A stretch of 64,000 nucleotides of DNA from Variovorax paradoxus (GTDB lineage: Bacteria > Pseudomonadota > Gammaproteobacteria > Burkholderiales > Burkholderiaceae_C): positions 697,001 through 761,000 of the forward strand of contig NZ_CP091716.1 of the NCBI RefSeq assembly GCF_022009635.1. The letters run 5' to 3'. Numbering within the stretch: position 1 is the first letter of the stretch; each line of letters starts with the position of its first letter. The position numbers and the translations under genes were made by a program. Positions 1 to 8,610 of the stretch are shown piece by piece. A model generated the notes under the pieces. That model worked only from the letters and a program-made list of their open reading frames with translations. It searched no databases and had not been told where the DNA came from.

Positions 1-1164
1 GCGGATCGCGGCAAGGTCGAGCACCGGGTGGTCGTAGTCGTATTCCGCCATGACCTGACTACGCTGGATCTCGCGGACCGGATTCAACGAAACGACGACC
101 GGCTGCTCCCAGGGCAGCGGCTGCAGCTTGTTCAGCAGGTAGTGCAGGCAGACGCGGCCCGATTCGCGCTCGCCGGCGGCGGCCCGCTCGTAGTTCCAGG
201 CAGCCCAGGCCGAGCGGCGCTGCGGCAGCACGGCGGCGTCGGTGTGGAGCACGGCGTGGTTCGGCTGGTAGCGGATCGCGCCGAGCACGGCGGCTTCGGC
301 GGGGCTGGCGTCGCCGAGCATCGCCAGCGACTGGTCGGAATGGGTGGCCAGCACGACGTGGTCGAAGCGCTCGGTGCCGGCGTCGGTCGCCAGCAGCACG
401 CCGTGCTCGGTGCGGGTGATGCGCCGCACGGGGGTGTTCAGGCGCTTGTCGGGCAGGCCCGCGACGATTTTCTCGACATAGTTGCGCGAGCCGCCGCGCA
501 CGGTGCGCCACTGGGGCCGGTTGGCGATCTGGATCAGGCCGTGGTTGTGGCAGAACCGGATCATGGTGGCCACCGGGAAGGCCAGCATCTGCGTGGTCGA
601 GCAGCTCCAGATGCAGCCCATCATCGGCAGGAAATACCAGTCGCGGAAGGCCGCGCCGAAGCGGTTGGCGTCGAGGAACTCGCCGAGCGGCTGGGCCAGC
701 TCGCCCTCGGTGCCGGCCACGGCGATGCGGGTGGTGAGGCGGTTGAAGCGCAGCAGGTCGCGCAGCATGCCTAGGAAGCGGGCATCGAACAGGTTGCGGC
801 GCTGCGCGAACACGGTGTCGAGGTTGTTGCCGCTCCACTCGAGCGGGCGGCCGTCGTCGCGCGTGGCCTGCACCGAGAACGACATGTCCGACGCCGCCGT
901 CTCGACGCCGAGATCGGAGAACAGTTGGATCAGGTGGGGATAGGTGCGGTCGTTGTAGACCAGGAAGCCGGTGTCCACGCCGTGCGCGACGCGGGTGGCG
1001 TCGGCGTGTGAGCGCGGAAGCTCGATGGTTGCCGTGTGGGCATGGCCACCGAAGTAGCCACTGGCTTCGAAGAGGGTGATGGCGGCCACGTCGCGCAGCG
1101 TGTGCGCAGCGGCCAGTCCGGAGATGCCGGCGCCGATGACGGCGATGCGAGGGGGCTGCGTCAT
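1..1164 (-). CDS. FAD/NAD(P)-binding oxidoreductase (amine-oxidase-like), 3' end outside window
   Basis: The ATG at 1164 opens a frame that stays open to the window edge (388 codons). The N-terminus MTQPPRIAVIGAGISGLAAA is a Rossmann dinucleotide-binding motif (GAGISG) for FAD. It is followed by the amine-oxidase-type stretch FEASGYFGGHAHT and, later, a substrate-domain stretch with FLPMMGCIWS. Such proteins belong to the protoporphyrinogen-oxidase-like/amine oxidase superfamily and are often encoded beside DUF1365 and cyclopropane-fatty-acid synthase genes in Burkholderiales. That neighbourhood would lie left of base 1 and cannot be seen. The real substrate is unknown. The C-terminus is missing only because the window ends. 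Confidence 0.8.
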   Translation of the reverse strand, partial: MTQPPRIAVIGAGISGLAAAHTLRDVAAITLFEASGYFGGHAHTATIELPRSHADATRVAHGVDTGFLVYNDRTYPHLIQLFSDLGVETAASDMSFSVQATRDDGRPLEWSGNNLDTVFAQRRNLFDARFLGMLRDLLRFNRLTTRIAVAGTEGELAQPLGEFLDANRFGAAFRDWYFLPMMGCIWSCSTTQMLAFPVATMIRFCHNHGLIQIANRPQWRTVRGGSRNYVEKIVAGLPDKRLNTPVRRITRTEHGVLLATDAGTERFDHVVLATHSDQSLAMLGDASPAEAAVLGAIRYQPNHAVLHTDAAVLPQRRSAWAAWNYERAAAGERESGRVCLHYLLNKLQPLPWEQPVVVSLNPVREIQRSQVMAEYDYDHPVLDLAAIR

Positions 1165-1390
1165 GGCGCGACCCCCGCCCGGCTGGAAGACAAAAATGCT
1201 GCGAGGCGCCCCGACGCGAAGGAGGGAGGGAGGGAGGAGGAGAAGAATCGCCTCGGGATTTCGACCGGACGGCAGGCGTCCGGAAGACCTCGCAACATGA
1301 AAACTGGTGGGCAATCACTGCCCACGCAAGTTAGGAGCGCGGCGCCCGCGGCACGGTTCCCACTGCAGTGGTAAACGTTTGTTTCGCTGA

Positions 1391-1448
1391 GTTCACGGAG
1401 GATTGGACGCATCGGTAAATAATATTACCGATCCGTCTTTTTGTGAAC
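1391..1448. promoter_or_regulatory. Nested inverted repeats between two minus-strand genes
   Basis: An inner dyad ATCGGTAA (1411-1418) / TTACCGAT (1425-1432) sits inside an outer dyad GTTCAC (1391-1396) / GTGAAC (1443-1448), starting 10 bp past the glutathione peroxidase stop. It could be a terminator-like structure for that gene or an operator for the oxidoreductase downstream. No clear T-tract follows on the minus strand. The rest of the 1165-1457 gap holds a GGA-rich tract (about 1219-1242) and no gene I can support. Confidence 0.35.
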
Positions 1449-1457
1449 TGCTCAGTC

Positions 1458-2072
1458 TCAATTTGGCCCGAGCTGCTTCTCGATGACGTTGACGAAGCCG
1501 TTCTCGTCGGGCGCCGTCATGCTCGACCACGCCTGCACGACCTTGCCGTCGCGCCCGATCAGGTACTTGTAGAAGTTCCACTTGGGCGTCGTGCCGGAGG
1601 CCTGCGCGAGCTGTTTGAACAACGGATTCGCCTCGGTGCCGCGCACCGACGACTTGGCGAACATCGGGAATTTCACACCGAAGGTGCTTTCGCAGAAGTC
1701 CGCGATTTCCTTGTTCGAGCCCGATTCCTGGGCGAAGTCGTTCGACGGGAAGCCCAGCACCACGAGGCCGCGCGAGCGGTACTTCATGTCCAGCGCCTCC
1801 AGGCCCTTGTACTGCGGCGTGAAGCCGCAAAAGCTGGCCGTATTGACCACCAGGACCACCTTGCCGGAGTACTGGCACAGTGTTTGGGGTTTTTCATCCT
1901 GCAGCCGCGGGAAGGTGTGTTGAAGGATGGCCGGGCACCCCGCGGCCTCCACCGGAGCGATGGCCGCCGGCGGTGTTTGCGCACTGGCCGGAAGGGCCGT
2001 AAACAGGCTCGCCAGGAGGGAGATAGCCGGTACGAGGCCGAGTAGAGTCGACAATGGGGAGTGGGTTCGCAT
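1458..2072 (-). CDS. Exported glutathione peroxidase-like thiol peroxidase (Cys type)
   Basis: 204 residues from ATG at 2072. It reduces peroxides, probably with thioredoxin-type donors, as Cys-type GPx homologues do. The N-terminus has a Sec signal peptide (basic MRTHS, then a hydrophobic core, ending about ALPASAQ), so the enzyme should act in the periplasm. The catalytic motif NTASFCGFTPQYKGLEAL has Cys in place of selenocysteine. The conserved FPSNDFAQ loop and the WNFYKYLI Trp/Asn motif complete the active site. A 70-residue insert between signal and catalytic motif is Ala/Pro-rich and contains Cys residues. It stands alone, divergent from the ferritin-like gene at 2202. Confidence 0.9.
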   Translation of the reverse strand: MRTHSPLSTLLGLVPAISLLASLFTALPASAQTPPAAIAPVEAAGCPAILQHTFPRLQDEKPQTLCQYSGKVVLVVNTASFCGFTPQYKGLEALDMKYRSRGLVVLGFPSNDFAQESGSNKEIADFCESTFGVKFPMFAKSSVRGTEANPLFKQLAQASGTTPKWNFYKYLIGRDGKVVQAWSSMTAPDENGFVNVIEKQLGPN

Positions 2073-2201
2073 GGCGGACTCCTGATCAAAAAGGGGGAAT
2101 GCGCATCCGTGCCGCGAGGGCGCGCGTATACGCATCATCGCGCGTCTGTCATGGTCGCGCCAAACGGGCCGACTAAAATCGACGGCCATAGAAAGACATT
2201 G

Positions 2202-3059
2202 ATGCTCTATCCGGAACTTTTCAGACAACTCGAATCCGTCCGCTGGGACATGGACAAGGACATTCCCTGGCAGTCGTTCGACGCTTCTTTGCTGACGGAA
2301 GAGCAGGCGCAGACCATCAAGATGAATGCCATCACGGAGTGGGCGGCGTTGCCGGCCACCGAGATGTTCCTGCGCGACAACCGCCACGATAGCGACTTTT
2401 CGGCTTTCATGTCGATCTGGTTCTTCGAAGAGCAGAAACACTCGCTGGTGCTCATGGAGTACCTCAAGCGCTTCAGCCCCAAGCACGCCCCCACCGAGGC
2501 CGAACTGCACGAAGTGCGCTTCGACTTCGACCCGGCGCCCCCGCTCGAAACCCTCATGCTGCACTTCTGCGGCGAGATCCGCCTCAACCACTGGTATCGC
2601 CGTGCCGCCCAGTGGCACACCGAGCCGGTCATCAAGCACATCTACACCACGCTGAGCCAGGACGAAGCCCGCCACGGCGGCGCCTACCTGCGCTACATGA
2701 AGCGCGCGATGGAAAAGTTCGGCGACGAGGCCCGCTCCGCCTTCACCAAGGTCGGCGTCCTGATGGCCAGCGCCCGCCGCACGGCGCAGGCCCTGCACCC
2801 GACGAACCTGCACGTCAACAAGGCGCTGTTCCCCAACGACACCATCCAGAGCCGCATGCCCGACCCTGACTGGCTCGAGCACTGGCTCGACAAGCAGATC
2901 AAGTTCGACGCCGTCTGGGAAACCAAGGTCGGCGAGCGCATCCTGCACAACCTGAGCCTGCTCATGAACCGCAGCTTCAAGACGGTCCAGGAACTGAACC
3001 GCTACCGCAAGGAACTGGCCGCTTCCCTCGGCCCCAAGCCCGAGTACCAGGGCGCATAA
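2202..3059 (+). CDS. Ferritin-like diiron protein (acyl-ACP desaturase-like fold)
   Basis: 285 residues from the ATG at 2202, chosen because the protein-like sequence begins MLYPELFRQLESVRW and a -10-like TAAAAT lies just upstream. An ATG at 2151 is the alternative (302 residues). Helical, with two Glu/His pairs typical of diiron centres: FEEQKH and QDEARHG, plus the acidic EWAALPATEMF helix. This arrangement resembles ferritin-like proteins related to acyl-ACP desaturases. The substrate is not predictable. It is a single-gene unit closed by a strong terminator. Confidence 0.75.
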   Translation: MLYPELFRQLESVRWDMDKDIPWQSFDASLLTEEQAQTIKMNAITEWAALPATEMFLRDNRHDSDFSAFMSIWFFEEQKHSLVLMEYLKRFSPKHAPTEAELHEVRFDFDPAPPLETLMLHFCGEIRLNHWYRRAAQWHTEPVIKHIYTTLSQDEARHGGAYLRYMKRAMEKFGDEARSAFTKVGVLMASARRTAQALHPTNLHVNKALFPNDTIQSRMPDPDWLEHWLDKQIKFDAVWETKVGERILHNLSLLMNRSFKTVQELNRYRKELAASLGPKPEYQGA

Positions 3060-3073
3060 ACAAAGAAAAGAAC

Positions 3074-3102
3074 TCGCCCCGCACCCCGGGGCGATTTTTT
3101 TT
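3074..3102 (+). terminator. Rho-independent terminator after the ferritin-like gene
   Basis: Perfect 8-bp stem TCGCCCCG (3074-3081) / CGGGGCGA (3087-3094), 5-nt loop, followed by eight T (3095-3102). It lies 15 bases after the stop codon at 3059. Confidence 0.9.
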
Positions 3103-3110
3103 GGGGCTCG

Positions 3111-3137
3111 TGTCACAAACCGCGCGTGCCAGCCGTC
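3111..3137 (+). promoter_or_regulatory. ECF41-type promoter of the sigma factor gene
   Basis: TGTCACA (3111-3117), 16-bp spacer, CGTC (3134-3137), ending 8 bases before the sigma gene ATG. This equals the published ECF41 consensus (TGTCACA at -35 and CGTC at -10), so the sigma factor probably drives its own gene. The short distance to the ATG implies a leaderless or nearly leaderless transcript, or a start further into the gene. Confidence 0.8.
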
Positions 3138-3145
3138 TAGCAGTC

Positions 3146-4036
3146 ATGGACGACGCCACCCTCACTTTCAACCGCCACCGCCCTCGCCTGCAGGGCATCG
3201 CCTACCGCATGCTCGGCTCGGTCGCCGAGGCGGAAGAAGTCGTGCAGGACGCCTGGCTGCGCTGGCACGAAGCCGCCAAGAACACGCTGGACAGCGCCGA
3301 AGCCTGGCTCGTGACGGTCGTCACGCGCCTGTCGATCGACCGGCTGCGCGCCGCCAAGGTCCAGCGCGAGCACTACATCGGCGCCTGGATGCCCGAGCCC
3401 ACGCTCACTGATGCATCCGACTCCCCGGCAACGCCGGAGCAGCTGCTCGAGCGGGCCGACAACATCTCCGTCGCCTTCCTGGCCGTGCTCGAGCGCCTGG
3501 CCCCCGAGGCCCGCGCCGCTTTCCTGCTGCGCGAGGTGTTCGATGCCGACTACGACGAAGTCGCCCGCACCCTCGGCAAGAGCGAGGCCGCCTGCCGGCA
3601 GCTGGTGCACCGCGCCAAGGCCCAGGTGCAGGAAGGGCGCCCCCGCTTCAGCGTGCCGCGCGAAACCCACGAGCGCCTTCTGCGCGCCTTTGCCGATGCC
3701 GCCGCGCGCGGCAGCCTGCAAGGCCTGAAGGCGCTGATGGCCGAAGACGCCGAGCTCATCGGCGACGGCGGCGGCAAGGTGCAGACCTTCAGCAAGAGCC
3801 TGCACGGCAGCCAGCGCGTGGCGCAGCTTTACTTTTCACTCTGGCGTCGCATGGGTCCGGCGGTGCGCATGGAAATTGTCGATATCAACGGCGAGCCGGG
3901 CATGCTGCGCTTTCTCGACGGCGAGCTCGAGTCGGCCCAGACCTTCGAGATCGAAGACGGCCGCATCGTGCGCATCCGCGCGCAGCGCAACCCCGACAAG
4001 CTGGCGCGCATCGCCAGCCTTTTTTCTTCGAAATAG
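3146..4036 (+). CDS. sigJ: ECF41-family RNA polymerase sigma factor (SigJ-like, SnoaL-type C-terminal domain)
   Basis: 296 residues from ATG at 3146. Sigma region 2 (about residues 10-75, AYRMLGSVAEAEEVVQDAWL) and region 4 (about 115-165, VFDADYDEVARTLGKSEAAC) are followed by a SnoaL/NTF2-like extension of about 125 residues. Such extensions control activity in ECF41 factors in place of an anti-sigma factor. All three family signatures are visible: WMPEP in the linker (family WLPEP), DGGGK, and NPDKL near the C-terminus. The next gene is a carboxymuconolactone decarboxylase with an identical promoter, the usual ECF41 partner. The signal sensed is unknown. Confidence 0.93.
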   Translation: MDDATLTFNRHRPRLQGIAYRMLGSVAEAEEVVQDAWLRWHEAAKNTLDSAEAWLVTVVTRLSIDRLRAAKVQREHYIGAWMPEPTLTDASDSPATPEQLLERADNISVAFLAVLERLAPEARAAFLLREVFDADYDEVARTLGKSEAACRQLVHRAKAQVQEGRPRFSVPRETHERLLRAFADAAARGSLQGLKALMAEDAELIGDGGGKVQTFSKSLHGSQRVAQLYFSLWRRMGPAVRMEIVDINGEPGMLRFLDGELESAQTFEIEDGRIVRIRAQRNPDKLARIASLFSSK

Positions 4037-4047
4037 TTCGCGCGGCA

Positions 4048-4074
4048 TGTCACAGGGCGCGGGGCTCGCCCGTC
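4048..4074 (+). promoter_or_regulatory. ECF41-type promoter of the AhpD-like target gene
   Basis: TGTCACA (4048-4054), exactly 16 bp, CGTC (4071-4074). Both boxes and spacer length match the promoter of the sigma gene at 3111-3137. The target gene starts at 4124, leaving about a 40-base leader. Confidence 0.85.
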
Positions 4075-4123
4075 TTCAGTGGGTAAGCAAGCAGATTTCA
4101 TCGCAACCCACCTGGAGAAAACC

Positions 4124-4585
4124 ATGCACAGCAACCTGCGCCTCAACTGGTCCAAGCTGGCCCCGAAGTCCTTCGAGGCCTTTCTTTCGGTCAACGCCAC
4201 GCTCGAGTCGAGCACGCTCGGCAAGGTGCTGATCGACCTTGTCTTCGCCCGCGTCTCGCAGATCAACGGCTGCGCCTACTGCCTCGACATGCATGTGCGC
4301 GACCTGCGCAAGCATGGCGAGCAATGGCAGCGCATCAACAGCCTGTCGACCTGGCGCGAAGTGAGCTTCTACAGCGAGCGCGAGCGTGCCGCGCTGGCCT
4401 GGGCCGAGTCGCTCACGCGGCTGGCCGACCGCCACGACGAACGCGATGCCGAGTTCGCCGCGCTCAAGGCCAACTTCAACGACCAGGAAATCGCCGAACT
4501 CTCGGTGGCGATTGCGCAGATCAACAGCTGGAACCGCCTGGGCGTCGGCATGCGCCTGCCGGTCGCGGCCAAGGCGCTGGACTGA
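4124..4585 (+). CDS. Carboxymuconolactone decarboxylase / AhpD-like protein
   Basis: 153 residues from ATG at 4124 with a CTGGAGAAAA ribosome site. The core has the AhpD-type redox motif CAYCLDMH (Cys-x-x-Cys with the downstream His), preceded by VSQINGC. AhpD-like proteins with this motif are small thiol peroxidases or peroxide-linked reductases. Control by an ECF41 sigma factor fits known ECF41 regulons. The strict enzymatic activity is not known. The gene is convergent with rlpA, separated by 3 bases. Confidence 0.88.
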   Translation: MHSNLRLNWSKLAPKSFEAFLSVNATLESSTLGKVLIDLVFARVSQINGCAYCLDMHVRDLRKHGEQWQRINSLSTWREVSFYSERERAALAWAESLTRLADRHDERDAEFAALKANFNDQEIAELSVAIAQINSWNRLGVGMRLPVAAKALD

Positions 4586-4588
4586 AGC

Positions 4589-5797
4589 TCAGCGCCGCTC
4601 CACCACCATCGGCGCGATGCGCAGGCTGTCGCGCAACTGCGTGACGACCTCGCCGGCCGCGCTGCGCGACGGGAACGGCCCGGCCTGCAGCCGGTGCGTG
4701 CCCGCCTCGCTGAACACGCGCAGCTGCGACGCCAGCGACGGCAGGCCGTGCGCGGCCTGGTTCAGCATGCTCTCGGCGCCGTCGCGTTCGCGAAACGCGC
4801 CGAGCTGCACCCAGAAGCCCTGCAGCGCCGTGGATGGCGACGGTGCGCCCGGGGGCAATGGCGGCGGTGACGAAGGCGCAGCCTGCAGCGGCGCCAGGTC
4901 GGTCACCACGATGGCGGGGCGCGACGGCGGAATGGACGGCGGCGACTGCGCCGATTCCGGCTCGGCCCCCACCGGCGGCATGGCGGCGATCGGCGTCTGC
5001 GGCGCGACCGGCATGGTGGACGCGGGCGGCGGTAGGTCGTTGTAGCCACTGCTGGTCGTGGCGACCGGCGTCGCCCACTGGGCGGGCACCACCACGGGCT
5101 GCTGCGCATTCGAGGGACGCGACGACGACGCCACGCGCACGGGAACGAACGGCGCGGCGGGCGCAACCGCCGCAGGCGCTGCCGCCGCATAAGCCGTTCC
5201 CGAATCCCGCCGCCATGCACCGGTGCGGATGTCTTCGTTCGTGATGCGTTCGATTTCCACCGGCGCCACGCCGCGCAGCAGGTCGAGCTTCAGCGCGGCG
5301 GTGTAGCTCAGGTCGATGACGCGGCCGTCGACGAAGGGGCCGCGGTCGTTCACGCGCACGATCACTTCGCGTCCGTTGGCCGGGTTGCGCACGCGCACGT
5401 AGCTTGGCAGCGGCAGCGTCTTGTGCGCGGCCGTCATGGCGTACATGTCGTAGGGCTCGCCGCTGGATGTCGACTGCGCGTGGAATTTGGTCCCGTACCA
5501 CGAGGCCAGTCCCGATTCGCGGAACGGTTGGTCGTCGGTGATCGGCGCATAGCCGCGCCCCAGCACCGAGTAAGGCTTGGCGGTGCCGCCGTTGGTGCGG
5601 ATGGGCTCGATGCGGGGTTCTGCGTCGGGCACGCGCGCCAGGTCGGACGGAATGTTCGTGCCCGGGCCGTCGCGGCCGGTGGCGGCACCGCTCCCGCTGG
5701 AGCGCGGACCGCTCGCGCAACCCGCGAGGAAGACGGCGACGGCCACCGCGCAGGCGGCCAGCGCGGTGGTCATGGGGGTGCGGGTGCCGTCAGCCAA
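4589..5797 (-). CDS. rlpA: RlpA-type septal lytic transglycosylase lipoprotein with SPOR domain
   Basis: 402 residues if started at the TTG at 5797, which has GGAAGG six bases upstream and gives an arginine-containing n-region. The ATG at 5773 (394 residues) is the alternative and lacks an obvious ribosome site. The lipobox VFLAGC marks it as an outer-membrane lipoprotein. The RlpA double-psi barrel lies at about residues 75-185 (GLASWYGTKFHAQSTSSGEP, TAAHKTLPLPSYVRV, VRVNDRGPF with the catalytic Asp). A Pro/Ala-rich linker leads to a C-terminal SPOR domain (about 325-400) that binds denuded septal glycan. It overlaps the glnE stop, suggesting co-transcription. Confidence 0.92.
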   Translation of the reverse strand: MADGTRTPMTTALAACAVAVAVFLAGCASGPRSSGSGAATGRDGPGTNIPSDLARVPDAEPRIEPIRTNGGTAKPYSVLGRGYAPITDDQPFRESGLASWYGTKFHAQSTSSGEPYDMYAMTAAHKTLPLPSYVRVRNPANGREVIVRVNDRGPFVDGRVIDLSYTAALKLDLLRGVAPVEIERITNEDIRTGAWRRDSGTAYAAAAPAAVAPAAPFVPVRVASSSRPSNAQQPVVVPAQWATPVATTSSGYNDLPPPASTMPVAPQTPIAAMPPVGAEPESAQSPPSIPPSRPAIVVTDLAPLQAAPSSPPPLPPGAPSPSTALQGFWVQLGAFRERDGAESMLNQAAHGLPSLASQLRVFSEAGTHRLQAGPFPSRSAAGEVVTQLRDSLRIAPMVVERR

Positions 5798-8585
5798 ATA
5801 CCGCCTTCCAGAGCGCCAGCATGGCGTCGCGTTCGGCGGCCAATGCGGGCGGGGTGACTTGCGTCGGTTCTTCGTTCAGGCGCGCGCGATGCTGCACGCG
5901 GCGCAGCTCTCGATAGGCCCGCGCCGCGCTGCGGCCCACGCCTTCGGGCAGCAGCCCGGCCAGTTCGGCGCGCAGCAGCAGCGCGATGTTGCCCACGTTC
6001 GGAATCAGCTCGGGGTGCTCGCCCGAGGACGACAGCACCAGGAACTGCACTGCGAACTCGGCATCGACCATGCCGCCGGGGCTGTGCTTCACGTCGAAGC
6101 GGCCGGCCTTCACCGGCCGCGCGCCGCGCAGCTTCTCGCGCATTGCGATGATCTCGGCCTTCAGCGCCTCGCGGTCGCGCGGTGCGACCAGCACGGCCTC
6201 GCGCACCTGGTCGAAGCGCGCGCCGAGTTCGGCGCCGTGGTCCGCGCTGCCCAGCACGAAGCGCGCGCGCGTCATGGCCTGGTGCTCCCAGGTCCACGCC
6301 GTGTTGCTGCCGCGGCCAAGCTGGTACTTCTCGTAGGCCTCGAAGCTGGTGGTCAGCAGGCCGGAGTTGCCGTTGGGGCGCAGCGCGGTGTCGATCTCGA
6401 AGAGGTCGCCTTCGCGCGTCTTCACCGTGAGCCAGTTGATGAGCTTGCGCACGTAGGCCGCATAGACCTCGCCGGCGCGCTCGTCGCTGTCGTCGTAGAC
6501 GAACACGATGTCGAGGTCGCTGCCGTAGCCCAGTTCCTTGCCGCCCAGCTTGCCGTAGCCGATGATCGCGAACTGCGGCACTTCGCGATGGCGGTTGCGC
6601 ACATGCGGCCAGCACCAGCGGGCGGTCACGCGCAGCGTGGTGTCTGCCAGCGCGCTCAGGTCGTCGGCCACCTGCTCGACGGTGATGCGGCCGTCCACGT
6701 CGCGCGCCAGCGTGCGGAACACCTCGGCATGGTGCGCGTGGCGCAGCAGGTTCAGCAGGCGCTCTTCGTCGGCCTCGCCGGTGCGGGTGAGCGAGGCATG
6801 GCGCGCCTCGAGCTCACGCTCGAACTCGGCGGCCACGAAGCGGCCGGAGAGCATTTCGTCGCTCGCCAGTTCGTCGATGACGCCGGGGTGCTGCATCAGG
6901 TAGCGCGCAGGCCAGCGGGCCGCGCCCAGCAGGCGTAGCAGGCGCTCCTGCACGGCCGGCCGCTCGACCAGCAGTGCCAGGTAGCTCTCGCGGCGCATCA
7001 GCGGTTCGATCCAGTCGGCCCAGCGCATGGCCGCATCGACATGGCGCGGGGTCTGCCCCGGCCCGTCGCCGTCGGCCTCCTTGAGCCACACGCCGGTGCG
7101 CTGCACCAGCTGACGCAGCCGCACGCGGGTTTCTTCGCGCAGGGCCAGCACGCGGGGCTGCTCGCACCAGTCGCGGATGCGTTCGGCAAAGACCTGCGGC
7201 AGGTCGTCGAGCAGGTCGGCCAGCTCGGCGGGCGCCGCGGCCTTCTTGCCGCTGCACTTGCCGTTGCACGGCTTCTCGCCGCCGAGCAGCTTGTCGAACT
7301 CCTGCGCGACGAACTCGCGGTGGGTGTCGAGCTGCGCGAGGAAGGCGCAGCAGTCGGCATAGCCGAGGGTCTGGGCAATCCAGCGCAGGTCGTCGTCGGC
7401 CACCGGCAGCACATGGGTCTGCTGGTCGTCGAGGTACTGGATGCGGTGCTCCACGCGGCGCAGGAACTCGTAGGCCGCGGCCAGCGTATCGGCGGTTTCC
7501 TGCGGCATCAGGTTGGCGCGCGCCAGGCGCTGCAGCGCGTCGAGCGTGGGCCGCGTGCGCAGTTCGGGGAACTGGCCGCCGCGCACCACCTGCAGCAGCT
7601 GCACGGTGAACTCGATCTCGCGGATGCCGCCGCGCGACAGCTTCACGTCGTTGGCCCGCTCGGGCCGTCCGGCGCTGCGGCGGGCCGACTGGTCGCGGAT
7701 CTGCCGGTGCAGCACGCGCAGCGAATCGAACACGCTGTAGTCGAGGTAGCGGCGGAACACGAAGGGCAGCACCGCGCCGCGCAGCGATTGGGCCTGGCCG
7801 GCCTGCACCACGTCGCGCGGGGCCACCACGCGGCTCTTCATCCAGGCAAAGCGCTCCCACTCGCGGCCCTGCACCTGGAAATATTCTTCCAGCGCGTCGA
7901 GCGAAACCACGCTCGGGCCCGAGTTGCCGTTGGGCCGCAGGGCCAGGTCGACGCGGAACACGAAGCCGTGCTCGGTGATGTCGCCCACCAGCGCATAGAT
8001 GCGCTTCACAGCCCGCGCGAAGTACTCCTGGTTGGACAGCCGGCCGCGCCCGTCGGCGTCGCCCCGGGTCTCGCCGTCCAGGTCGTAGAGGTAGATCAGG
8101 TCGATGTCGCTCGACACGTTGAGCTCGCGCGCGCCGAGCTTGCCCATGCCCACGATCCACAGCTGCGCGCGCTGGCCATCGGGGCCGAGCGGCGCGCCGT
8201 GCACGGCGTCGAGCTCGTGGCAGGCGTCCTGGCACGCGATGTCCAGGGCCAGCTCGGCCAGCTCGGTGACCGCGGTGGTCACCACGGCCAGCGGCGCCTG
8301 CTCGTCGCAATCAAGAGTTACAAGCCGCTCCATCACGAGCTGCCGCACAATCCTCAGGGCATCGCCGACGCTGTCCCCACGCAGGCGCAATGCCTCGTAA
8401 GCCACCGTCATCGATTCGCGCCGCGGCGCGCCAGGGGGAAGCAATGAAAGCTCGGCCGCATACCTGCGACGCAGGCGCTGCACGAAGCGTGAGTAGGAAG
8501 AGAACGCTGTTTGCGTCGAAGTGGCTGGCAACTGGTTCACACTGATGCTGGTTTCCGTGGAACCCCTCTGAATGCTGGCGGTCAT
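5790..8585 (-). CDS. glnE: Bifunctional glutamine synthetase adenylyltransferase / adenylyl-removing enzyme
   Basis: 931 residues, close to the usual 940-950. It adenylylates or de-adenylylates glutamine synthetase GlnA according to P-II signal. Two nucleotidyltransferase domains are visible: an N-terminal one with GMGKLGARELNVSSDIDLIY and a C-terminal one with GYGKLGGKELGYGSDLDIVF, each with the G-S/x-D-x-D metal-binding pattern, separated by helical regions. The start at 8585 is 25 bp from the divergent yhdP. P-II (glnK) and amtB lie about 49 kb away in the same window. Confidence 0.96.
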   Translation of the reverse strand: MTASIQRGSTETSISVNQLPATSTQTAFSSYSRFVQRLRRRYAAELSLLPPGAPRRESMTVAYEALRLRGDSVGDALRIVRQLVMERLVTLDCDEQAPLAVVTTAVTELAELALDIACQDACHELDAVHGAPLGPDGQRAQLWIVGMGKLGARELNVSSDIDLIYLYDLDGETRGDADGRGRLSNQEYFARAVKRIYALVGDITEHGFVFRVDLALRPNGNSGPSVVSLDALEEYFQVQGREWERFAWMKSRVVAPRDVVQAGQAQSLRGAVLPFVFRRYLDYSVFDSLRVLHRQIRDQSARRSAGRPERANDVKLSRGGIREIEFTVQLLQVVRGGQFPELRTRPTLDALQRLARANLMPQETADTLAAAYEFLRRVEHRIQYLDDQQTHVLPVADDDLRWIAQTLGYADCCAFLAQLDTHREFVAQEFDKLLGGEKPCNGKCSGKKAAAPAELADLLDDLPQVFAERIRDWCEQPRVLALREETRVRLRQLVQRTGVWLKEADGDGPGQTPRHVDAAMRWADWIEPLMRRESYLALLVERPAVQERLLRLLGAARWPARYLMQHPGVIDELASDEMLSGRFVAAEFERELEARHASLTRTGEADEERLLNLLRHAHHAEVFRTLARDVDGRITVEQVADDLSALADTTLRVTARWCWPHVRNRHREVPQFAIIGYGKLGGKELGYGSDLDIVFVYDDSDERAGEVYAAYVRKLINWLTVKTREGDLFEIDTALRPNGNSGLLTTSFEAYEKYQLGRGSNTAWTWEHQAMTRARFVLGSADHGAELGARFDQVREAVLVAPRDREALKAEIIAMREKLRGARPVKAGRFDVKHSPGGMVDAEFAVQFLVLSSSGEHPELIPNVGNIALLLRAELAGLLPEGVGRSAARAYRELRRVQHRARLNEEPTQVTPPALAAERDAMLALWKAVFG

Positions 8586-8610
8586 AATTCCCGACACAGC
8601 GCGATCCTCA

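Noticed and set aside
1215..1245. GGAGG-type purine tract as a repeat element
   Set aside because: Short, simple purine run without unit structure or known role.
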